DNA of 64,000 nt from JAJDAH01 sp964487605 (GTDB lineage Bacteria > Myxococcota_A > Polyangia > Polyangiales > Polyangiaceae), in NCBI GenBank assembly GCA_964487605.1, contig CAZARU010000027.1:6260-70259 (forward strand). Direction: 5' to 3'. Positions 36,070 to 43,245 of this stretch are shown here, one piece after another. A program made the position numbers and the translations under genes. Under the pieces are notes generated by a model, which made no database searches, was not told where the DNA came from, and worked only from the letters and a program-made list of their open reading frames with translations. The number at the start of each line of letters is the position of its first letter. Position 1 is the first letter of the stretch.

Positions 36070-36267
36070 CAGATACGCCAGGCGCGAGCCGTCTGACGCC
36101 CAGCTGAATGCGAGCCGGGTGTAGCCGGACTCGTCGGAGATGTGACCGTTCCCGATGTGGACGTCCCGGATCGACGCGTCGTCGAGGTCGGACCAGCCCC
36201 GAAACGAACTTCGCAGGACCGCGGCCGGGTTGCATGTCCTAGTATCTTGAGTGTCGCGTGCCGGGAG
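36070..36267 (-). other. In-frame upstream remnant of the PD40 gene
   Basis: In the frame of the PD40 gene, translation upstream of the GTG gives ...FSWASDGSRLAYLVGAK, an intact extra blade, preceded by TCNPAAVLRSSFRGW. No ATG, GTG or TTG occurs before the in-frame TGA at 36268-36270. The N-terminal export signal therefore seems lost by deletion or by a rearrangement near 36270. 36271-36391 shows no gene. Confidence 0.6.
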
Positions 36268-36391
36268 TCACGGGTCAACGGCGTCATCGCCAGGGAAATG
36301 CGCGCCGGCAAGGCGCTCCTGGCAGTGGTCGCCCATGAAGACAGGGCGCCCTCGTAGCGTTGCTAGCGGCGCGCCGACGTCGCCCGCGCGT

Positions 36392-36895
36392 TCACTCCTT
36401 GACGACTTCCGCAAGGACGCCGTCGAGGTGCGCTTCCAGCGCGTCGAGACCCGGCGAGGCGACCGCGTGAACCTCCGCGACCAGTCGTGCCTGCGCGACG
36501 ACACGCGATGCGTCCAGATCGAGAACGTAAGCGTTGCGAAAGAAGTGACGGAACCGGCGGATCTCGGCGAGCTTGCCCTCGAGCTGCGAATCGATCACCG
36601 CGGGGCGAAGCCCGGGCACCACGACCGCCATCTGCGAGATGAGCTCTGCATGCCACGAGGCGCCCGAAGGAACTGCCGTGTCCAGCAGGCGTGCGACGCG
36701 CTCGAGCAAGGTCTCGAGTGCGGTGTACCAGCCGTGTACGTGCACGGCGAGAACGACGACGTCGCGATCGGAGATGTCCGGCCGATCCGACAGCGAAGCC
36801 GCGTCGCGATGCCGGGCTTCGAGCGCGCGGCGGTCCACGCGAATCTCCGCGAGCAACCGTGCGAGCCGAACTGCCGTACCGGGAGAGCTCGTCAC
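36392..36895 (-). CDS. HEPN (HepT-like) protein, putative ribonuclease toxin
   Basis: 167 residues, GTG start at 36895 overlapping the stop of the nucleotidyltransferase gene (GTGA). It is all-helical, with the HepT-like signature FRHFFRNAYVLDLD at about 115-128, in which the Arg/His pattern of the HEPN RNase site is visible, and the family's typical HGWYTALETLLERVARLLD segment at about 54-72. HEPN toxins of this type cleave RNA and are held in check by the neighbouring MNT antitoxin, which in the MntA/HepT system adds AMP to the toxin. The tight gene pair supports that. Position: between the direct repeats. Confidence 0.8.
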   Translation of the reverse strand: MTSSPGTAVRLARLLAEIRVDRRALEARHRDAASLSDRPDISDRDVVVLAVHVHGWYTALETLLERVARLLDTAVPSGASWHAELISQMAVVVPGLRPAVIDSQLEGKLAEIRRFRHFFRNAYVLDLDASRVVAQARLVAEVHAVASPGLDALEAHLDGVLAEVVKE

Positions 36896-37242
36896 GGAAA
36901 CGCGAGCCCCTCGCGCTCGACGCGTTCGCGAAATCCCGTGGGGAGCGCGACGAGCTCCAGCAGCTCCGCCGGCGCACCGGTCGCGCGCGCGACGAGACGC
37001 TCGAGCTCGACCATGCGATCCGCGGGGATCGCGTCCACGACCAGATCGACGTCGCTGCGCTGACCGAACCCGCCCCACGCGAGCGATCCGATGAGCCACG
37101 CGCGCTCGCCCGGCCGGAGGAACTCCGCGAGCGCTGCCCGCAGAGCAGAACGGGCCGCCGCCGCGCGGCGCTCGCGCTCCAGCGTCTCGGCCGCCTCTCG
37201 CGCGCGCAGTGTAGCCGCTGCTTCGACGGACGTCAGACTCAT
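36892..37242 (-). CDS. Minimal nucleotidyltransferase (MntA-like antitoxin)
   Basis: 116 residues. Pol-beta-type nucleotidyltransferase motif GSLAWGGFGQRSDVDLVVD at about 52-70, exactly GSx10DxD. Preceded by an Arg/Ala-rich helix. The start ATG 37242 was chosen over in-frame upstream 37293 because it begins the compact domain. In type VII MntA/HepT modules the antitoxin comes first and blocks the HEPN toxin by AMPylation; gene order and the GTGA overlap here match. No strong ribosome-binding site was seen. Confidence 0.8.
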   Translation of the reverse strand: MSLTSVEAAATLRAREAAETLERERRAAAARSALRAALAEFLRPGERAWLIGSLAWGGFGQRSDVDLVVDAIPADRMVELERLVARATGAPAELLELVALPTGFRERVEREGLAFP

Positions 37243-37443
37243 GGGAGACAGATTCGCACGAGCTTCGCAGCCGTGCCAATCAGGCGACCGCATCGACTGC
37301 GAGCGACGATCACGGCCGCAGTACCCGAGGCACGCGAGCGGCCCATACGCCGCTCGCCGTCACGGCATCGCGACGACCTCGTCGTCCACGACGCGGCACA
37401 CGCGCTGGCCCTGCTCGGAGACGACGCCCCGGGTAGCGCGATC

Positions 37444-37594
37444 CGCCACGCTAGCATGCAGAGCCGGCACCCTCACGGCTCGCGATCGAGCCCTTCCGTT
37501 GCCGAAGCCTCCACGCCCCGACCGACGTGCTCCGCCCACCGGCCGCGCCAGAACGCCACCGTGAGCCAGCTGGCGCGCGACACGTGGTCGAGCA
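37444..37594. repeat. Direct repeat, copy A (3' end of the MATE gene)
   Basis: Contains the last ~40 codons and stop of the intact MATE gene plus about 29 bases after it. Same orientation as copy B at 34486-34630, about 2.96 kb away. Identity is highest at both ends and includes non-coding sequence after the stop, which argues against simple protein-level constraint. Confidence 0.85.
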
Positions 37595-38882
37595 CCAGTG
37601 CCGCCCAAACCCAGACGACCCCCCAGCCGAGCCAGCGCGTCACGACGTACGCGAGGGGTACTCTGAACACCCAGTTGCCGACGAGCGCGGCCGCGAAGGG
37701 CGTCCGCGTGGCGCCCGCGCCGCGCAGCGCCCCGGCGAGCGTGAAGTGGATCCCCATGAACGGCTGCGAGACGGCGAGCATCGTCATGAACACGCCCAGG
37801 TGTGCGATGATCTGCTCGTCCTGGGTGAAAACGGAGGCCAGGCGGCTCTGGCCGATGACGCACGCCGCACCCAGCGCGGTCATGAGCCCGAGCGCGAAGG
37901 TCACCGAGCGCCATCCCGCGCGTCGTGCCTCCGCCACGCGGCCTGCGCCCAGCGCCTGCCCGACCAGCGTCGCGGCCGCCGCACCGAACGCCAGGCCTGG
38001 GATCCACGAGAACGACAGGAGTCGAACACCGATGGCATACGCCCCGATGGCCTCGGTCCCGTACCGCGAAAGGAAGCTGAAGTACGTGAGGATGGCGACG
38101 CTCATCACCAGGCGTTCGCCGACCGCAGGCGTCGAGACCTGCACGAGCTCTCGAAGCCGGTCGCGGGCCGTGGCGAAGGCCAGGCGGTCGAGAGCCATGG
38201 GGATGGAAGCGCGCCGCCCGGACCACACGTACAGCGCCACGGCCACCGCGTGGGACAGCGCCGTCGCGAGACCAGCTCCCACCAGCTCGAGTCGCGGAAG
38301 GCCGAACCACCCGAACATCAGGCAGAAGTTTCCCGTCGTCTTGACGACGAGCGTCACGAGCGCGATGGCGAGCGGCACGCGCGTGTTGCGCTGCGCGCGG
38401 TAACCGCTCTCGAACGTGAGGGCGACGCTCACCATCAGCGAGGACGACACGATGAGCTGGAAGTACGGCGTCGCCAGCTCGACGATGGCTGGCTTGGCGT
38501 CCAGCGCGTGGAGAAATGCGGCGGGCATGGTCAGCACGAGACCCGTTGCGACCAGCGCGACGCCGAACGACGCGCAGAGGGCGGCCACGAACGCGCTGCG
38601 CGCCGACGCGGGCCGCCCCGCACCGATGGAGCGCGCCATGAGCGCGATGCAACCGATGCCGACCGACTGCAGGACCGTGTAGACGACGTGGTAGTACTGC
38701 GCCGAGTAACCCACTGCGGCGACGGAGTCCTTCCCCAGTCGCCCGACCATCGCGATGTCGATCAACTCGATGGCGTTGGCGAGCAAGTAAGAGAGCATGA
38801 CCGGCCAGGCCATGCTCCAGATGTCGTGATCGAGATTGCGGTGCCGGTCGCTCTCGGCGACGCCCGCGGGCGGTTCGCGCAC
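37473..38882 (-). CDS. MATE family efflux transporter
   Basis: 469 residues, about 12 membrane helices in two halves, as expected. Family elements include SMAWPVMLSYLLANAIELIDIAMVGRLG at the N-terminus, the VGYSAQYYHVVYT segment, and the second half beginning STPAVGERLVMSV with QALGAGRVAEARRAGW. MATE proteins export drugs or metabolites using Na+ or H+. Start is a GTG at 38882. It is divergent from the redox operon across 65 bp. A relic of its 3' end is found at 34515-34630. Confidence 0.92.
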   Translation of the reverse strand: MREPPAGVAESDRHRNLDHDIWSMAWPVMLSYLLANAIELIDIAMVGRLGKDSVAAVGYSAQYYHVVYTVLQSVGIGCIALMARSIGAGRPASARSAFVAALCASFGVALVATGLVLTMPAAFLHALDAKPAIVELATPYFQLIVSSSLMVSVALTFESGYRAQRNTRVPLAIALVTLVVKTTGNFCLMFGWFGLPRLELVGAGLATALSHAVAVALYVWSGRRASIPMALDRLAFATARDRLRELVQVSTPAVGERLVMSVAILTYFSFLSRYGTEAIGAYAIGVRLLSFSWIPGLAFGAAAATLVGQALGAGRVAEARRAGWRSVTFALGLMTALGAACVIGQSRLASVFTQDEQIIAHLGVFMTMLAVSQPFMGIHFTLAGALRGAGATRTPFAAALVGNWVFRVPLAYVVTRWLGWGVVWVWAALVLDHVSRASWLTVAFWRGRWAEHVGRGVEASATEGLDREP

Positions 38883-38947
38883 GCTTCGAGGCTTTCGGTG
38901 GGGCGGCGGTCATATCACGAGGATGTGGTAAACGCGTCCCCGGGCCG

Positions 38948-41491
38948 ATGGCGCGGAAGCGGTTTTTCATCGTCGGGGACGGCGCGGCGGGGTTCACCGC
39001 GGCGCAGACGCTCCGAACTCTGGAACCCGACGCGATCATCGTCATCGTCAGCGACGACCCGAGCCCAGCGTACTTTCGCGCCGCGCTCACCAACTATCTG
39101 CTCGGGGAGCTGCGTGAAGATCAGCTCTGGGCGGCGCCACCAGACTTCTACGGTCGCTGGCAGATCCACCGAGTGTTCGCCCGCGTGATCGGTATCGAGG
39201 GCGACAACCGACGGATCCACCTCTCGTCCGGAGGCGCGCCCGAGCCGTTCGACGCGGTCCTGGTCGCCTCCGGGGCTCGCGCGCGAAGTCCGACCTTCCC
39301 TGGGTCGCACCTGGACGGCGTCCTCACGCTGCGAACCATCGCCGACGTGCACCACGTCCTCGAGCGGCTCCGCACTCGACGACCCAGCCACGCCGTGGTG
39401 GTGGGCGGAGGGGCGCTCGGTCTGGAGTGGGCCCACGGCCTTCGCGAGCACGGGCTCGGGGTCACCATAGCGGAGCGCTCGCCGCGCTTCCTCCAGGGCG
39501 TGCTCGATCACGTCGCGTCGGACCTGCTGGCAGCGCGACTCACGTCGGCCGGCATCGGCGTGCGGCTGCAGACGGAAGTGGCCGAAGTCTACGCCGCGAA
39601 CGACGGATCGGTCCGCGGACTCACGACCAACGCCGGCGAGACCATCTGGTGCGAGCTCGTCGCGGCCGCCATGGGCGTCACGTGCAACTCGGAACTGCTC
39701 CGGGGAAGCGGTGTCGCGCTGGCCGACAACGGAGCGGTCATCGTCGATCGGCACATGCGCACCAACGTGCCGGGGGTCTTCGCGGCCGGAGACGTGGCAA
39801 CCGTGGACGGCAAGAATCCGCAACTCTGGGAGCCCGCGAAGCGCCAGGCCGTCGTCGCCGCGAAGAACATGGTCGGCGGCGCGGCGACGTACGATCCGGG
39901 CTCTCACTACTTCGCCACGCGGCTCTTCGACCTCGACTTCGCGTCGGTGGGAGCCATCGCAGACGACCCCGCCCTCGAGACGCTGGTGGACTTCTCCAAG
40001 GGCACCGGGCGTCTATCCTACCGAAAACTCGCGATCCACGACGGCAAGCTCGTCGGAGCGATCATGCTGGGCGAGCGCTCCGCGCGCGTTCGCGCGAACG
40101 GTCGGGTGCTGAAGAAGCTCATCGACACTCGCACACCGATCACGACCATTCGCGAGTCCTTGCTCGACCGGTCGTTCGACGTCGCGGCGTGGTTCCGCCG
40201 GCGCGAGCTGATGGCCCCGCCCAGGGCGACGACGCGCAAGGCGGCGCCTTCCGCGAAGGTGCGAGGGACTCAGGTGCTCGCGCTGGCGGGGGCGGGTGGC
40301 GCCGACCGTGCGCCGACGGGAACGGCCCAGGTGGGGGCGGTGGGCGCGGCGCCTTCCGCTGGGGCCACCGCCGGACTCGCGGCGGGCATCGCCAACGGCA
40401 CCATTGCCCTGCGCATGGGAGACGGTGACGCGCCAGAGGGACCGACCAACAGGACCACCGTGACGGTCGCGAACGTCGGACCACGCGAGACGCGGGTGCT
40501 CTCCATCGGGCTCCGGGCGGAAGCGCCGGCACCCGACACCGGTGCGACGGTCCCCGAGGCGCACTTCGAATTGAACGGTCGGGCCCATCGGCTGACGGCG
40601 TCACCAGTGCTGCTGGGACAGGACCCGGAGGCGGCCATTCGGATCGACGACCCCACGGTCGCGACCCGCCATGCCCAGATCGTCGCCCATGCCGGCGCGT
40701 GGTGGGCGTACGATCTCGGCAGCCGCACGGGGACCTGGGTCGCTGGAGCGCTGCTGTCCAGCGCGCACGAGCTGCGCGATGGAGACGTGCTTCGAATCGG
40801 GCGCACCGACCTGGTGTTCCGGTCGTCGGTACTTCCTCGCGTAGCGCGTGAGCCGGAGGCGTCGGCCGTCGCCCCCCGGCTCGAAGTCCGCTCCGGATCG
40901 TTCCGCGGCCTCGCGTTCGCGCTCGGCTCGGGGGAAGTCACGGTGGGGCGCGGCGCTTCTGCGACCCTCCGTATCGACGACCCGGGCATGGATGCGACAC
41001 ACGTTTCGGCCCGCCTGCACGAGGGCCGATGTGTGCTCACGGCCCTGAGTCCGAGCCTCCCGACGTGGTACCGCGGACAGACGCTCGCACCAGGACAGGC
41101 AGTGTACGTAGAAGACGGCGAGATGGTGCGCATGGGGACCACCGACGTGGCTTTCACGACGGCCCCACTGCCGCGCGGGAGCCGTGCACTGGCCCGTCGT
41201 GCCCGGATTCACGTCGTCCAGGGGTCGGACGCGGGGCGGACTCTCGTGACCGAGAGCGCGGCGCTAGTCGGATCGCAGTCCGGTTGCGCGCTGACGCTGG
41301 CCGACCCCGTCGTCGCTCCGAGCCACATCGAAATCGGCCTCGTCGCCGAGGGGTGGACGGCGCGAGATCTCTCCGGCGGCAGGACGTTCTTGCGTGGCAC
41401 CCCGCTCGCGCCGCATCCGACGTTGCTCGGTGACGGAGACGTGCTGCTCCTCGGCGGAGCCGTCATGTTGCGGTTCGAGGAGATCCAGTGA
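38948..41491 (+). CDS. NAD(P)H/FAD oxidoreductase fused to three FHA domains
   Basis: 847 residues. Residues 1-420 form a pyridine nucleotide-disulfide-type flavoprotein: FAD motif VGDGAAG (9-15), NAD(P) motif VVGGGALGLE (151-160), and TNVPGVFAAGDVA (272-284). It resembles NirB/rubredoxin reductase-like proteins; no redox Cys pair was seen. A low-complexity linker (430-540) precedes three FHA-like domains: 553-626 (IRIDDPTVATRHAQI, DLGSRTGTWV), 660-738 (VGRGASATLRIDDPGMDATHV) and 770-845 (SAALVGSQSGCAL, VAPSHIEI). Only FHA2 keeps the GR of the phospho-Thr pocket, and the usual Ser is replaced in all three, so ligand binding may be altered. First gene of a three-gene operon; its stop overlaps the next start. 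Confidence 0.85.
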   Translation: MARKRFFIVGDGAAGFTAAQTLRTLEPDAIIVIVSDDPSPAYFRAALTNYLLGELREDQLWAAPPDFYGRWQIHRVFARVIGIEGDNRRIHLSSGGAPEPFDAVLVASGARARSPTFPGSHLDGVLTLRTIADVHHVLERLRTRRPSHAVVVGGGALGLEWAHGLREHGLGVTIAERSPRFLQGVLDHVASDLLAARLTSAGIGVRLQTEVAEVYAANDGSVRGLTTNAGETIWCELVAAAMGVTCNSELLRGSGVALADNGAVIVDRHMRTNVPGVFAAGDVATVDGKNPQLWEPAKRQAVVAAKNMVGGAATYDPGSHYFATRLFDLDFASVGAIADDPALETLVDFSKGTGRLSYRKLAIHDGKLVGAIMLGERSARVRANGRVLKKLIDTRTPITTIRESLLDRSFDVAAWFRRRELMAPPRATTRKAAPSAKVRGTQVLALAGAGGADRAPTGTAQVGAVGAAPSAGATAGLAAGIANGTIALRMGDGDAPEGPTNRTTVTVANVGPRETRVLSIGLRAEAPAPDTGATVPEAHFELNGRAHRLTASPVLLGQDPEAAIRIDDPTVATRHAQIVAHAGAWWAYDLGSRTGTWVAGALLSSAHELRDGDVLRIGRTDLVFRSSVLPRVAREPEASAVAPRLEVRSGSFRGLAFALGSGEVTVGRGASATLRIDDPGMDATHVSARLHEGRCVLTALSPSLPTWYRGQTLAPGQAVYVEDGEMVRMGTTDVAFTTAPLPRGSRALARRARIHVVQGSDAGRTLVTESAALVGSQSGCALTLADPVVAPSHIEIGLVAEGWTARDLSGGRTFLRGTPLAPHPTLLGDGDVLLLGGAVMLRFEEIQ

Positions 41492-43245
41492 GCGGCCTGG
41501 AGAATCGCGTCGCCGAGCACACGATGGCGTGCATCGGGTGCAACGACTGCCTGCTGGCCTGCCCCGTTCCGCAGAGCAGACTGGTCACCATAGGCGAGCT
41601 GAACGCCGCCGTGCACCTCCCGACCATCGACGCCCCCAACGTCGTGGACTTCGTGGCGGCGTGCACGCAGTGCCGACAGTGCGTTCCAGTATGTCCGGCG
41701 GACATCGACCGCGCCGACATGGTGCTCTTCAACAAGATGAAGGTTGAGGACACGCTCCCGGACCGCGAGCTGCACCTGCAAGCTCGCTCCGTGAGCATCG
41801 CCTCGGGCTGGACGCTGGACGGGCTGGCCTCACAGCTCACGACCCTCGCCATCTTCGCCGGCGTGACCGCGCGCGATCTGCGGCGGCTGCTCCTCGGCTC
41901 CACCTTGCGCCTGCTGTTCCCCGGCGATCGCGTGTGCGAGCAGGGTGAGTTCGTCGAACGACTGTGCATCGTCCTGGCAGGCGCGCTCGAGCAGTCGTCG
42001 CTCGGGCTGCGGGGCGAGCGCGTCCCCATCCTGAACCTCGGGCCCGGGTCCTTCTTCGGCGAGCTCGGCGTCCTCACGGATGCCCCGGAGGCGTACACCG
42101 TGACCGCCCTCGAGCAGGCCATCGTCCTCGAGGCGCCCAAGGCTGCCGTGCAGCGCCTCGGCTCGCTCGTCCCGGACTTTCAGCACACGCTCGACTCGCT
42201 CTACCGCCAGCGCGCGCTCTTCAGCTACGCGACGCAGAAGAGCGCGCTCGGCGCGTTGCCCGAGGCTGCCGCTCGCGAGCTCCTGGAGTCCGCCGACCTA
42301 CGGCCAGTGAAGGCCGGCGAGTTCCTCTTTCGCGAGGGTCAGGCAGCGGACGCGGCCTACCTGGTCCGGAGCGGCTTCTTGCGCGCCGTGAAGGGTGGCA
42401 GCGCCGGCCTGCGCGTCCTGGTCTACTTCCGCGAGGGGGACCTGTTCGGGCATGGCGCGTTGCTGCAGGCGCAACCCCACTCCTTCGCCGTCCAGGCAGC
42501 AAGTCGTGCAGAGGTGATCAAGATTCCGGCCACCGCGCTTCACGCCGTCGTGGCGCGCCACCGCGACGTGCAGGACGCGCTCGTATCGAACGCGATGGCG
42601 TCGGAGGCTCTCGCGCGGTCGGTGGAGGTCGGCCTGGCACCCATCGCGGTGGAGCGGGAGGACACGCTCGGTCCAACCGGGATGGACATGAGCCTGCATT
42701 CCCTCGTGAAGGAAGGCATCGCGACGAGCCGCGAGGTCCTCGTCGTCGACCAGACCAAGTGCACGAACTGTCAGAACTGCATCGCGGCGTGCGAGCGCCG
42801 CCACGGCCACGCGCGCCTGCAGCTCCGCGGCCAGCAGATGGGCACCTACCTGTTCCCGACGGCTTGCAGGCACTGCGACGATCCCACGTGCCTCCTCTGC
42901 AGCGTGAACGGCATCGTCCGGCTCCCGAGCGGTCAGATCACGATCGTGGACGACAACTGTATCGGATGTGGGGCGTGTGCGGAGCGATGCCCCTACGGCA
43001 ACATCAGCATGCACGCGGTCGAGAAGCCGCAGCGCGGCCTCTGGTTCAGCCTCATGGATCTGCTCGTGGGCGCGCAGCACCGCGACGACGCCCTCGAGGA
43101 GCTCGATCCCAAGGTCCAGCGAATCGCGGTGAAGTGTGACCTCTGCGCCGGCCACGAAGACTACGCCTGCGTCACTGCCTGCCCCGTCGGCGCGGCGTTC
43201 CGCATCGATCCCGCGACGGGCGGAGGTGCGAGGAAGCGGCCGTGA
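41488..43245 (+). CDS. Hexa-[4Fe-4S] protein with two cNMP-binding domains
   Basis: 585 residues from a GTG that overlaps the upstream stop (GTGA). Cluster 1/2: C15/C18/C21/C25 and C59/C62/C65/C69 (two ferredoxin-type sites). Residues about 115-225 and 245-365 are cyclic-nucleotide-binding folds: GSFFGELGVLTDAPEAYTV keeps the Glu of the phosphate cassette but has Glu in place of the usual Arg, and the second (GDLFGHGALLQAQPHSFAV) lacks both. A C-terminal ferredoxin module like the DMSO-reductase beta subunit has four more sites: C425-435, C460-471, C491-501 and C550-565. It is a likely electron wire between the flavoprotein and the membrane cytochrome, gated by a small ligand or by protein contacts. 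Confidence 0.85.
   Translation: MSGLENRVAEHTMACIGCNDCLLACPVPQSRLVTIGELNAAVHLPTIDAPNVVDFVAACTQCRQCVPVCPADIDRADMVLFNKMKVEDTLPDRELHLQARSVSIASGWTLDGLASQLTTLAIFAGVTARDLRRLLLGSTLRLLFPGDRVCEQGEFVERLCIVLAGALEQSSLGLRGERVPILNLGPGSFFGELGVLTDAPEAYTVTALEQAIVLEAPKAAVQRLGSLVPDFQHTLDSLYRQRALFSYATQKSALGALPEAAARELLESADLRPVKAGEFLFREGQAADAAYLVRSGFLRAVKGGSAGLRVLVYFREGDLFGHGALLQAQPHSFAVQAASRAEVIKIPATALHAVVARHRDVQDALVSNAMASEALARSVEVGLAPIAVEREDTLGPTGMDMSLHSLVKEGIATSREVLVVDQTKCTNCQNCIAACERRHGHARLQLRGQQMGTYLFPTACRHCDDPTCLLCSVNGIVRLPSGQITIVDDNCIGCGACAERCPYGNISMHAVEKPQRGLWFSLMDLLVGAQHRDDALEELDPKVQRIAVKCDLCAGHEDYACVTACPVGAAFRIDPATGGGARKRP

Noticed and set aside
42000..43200. Long frames opposite the iron-sulfur protein gene (42298-43155)
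   Set aside because: Shadow frames; the Cys ladder and domain order lie on the plus strand only.
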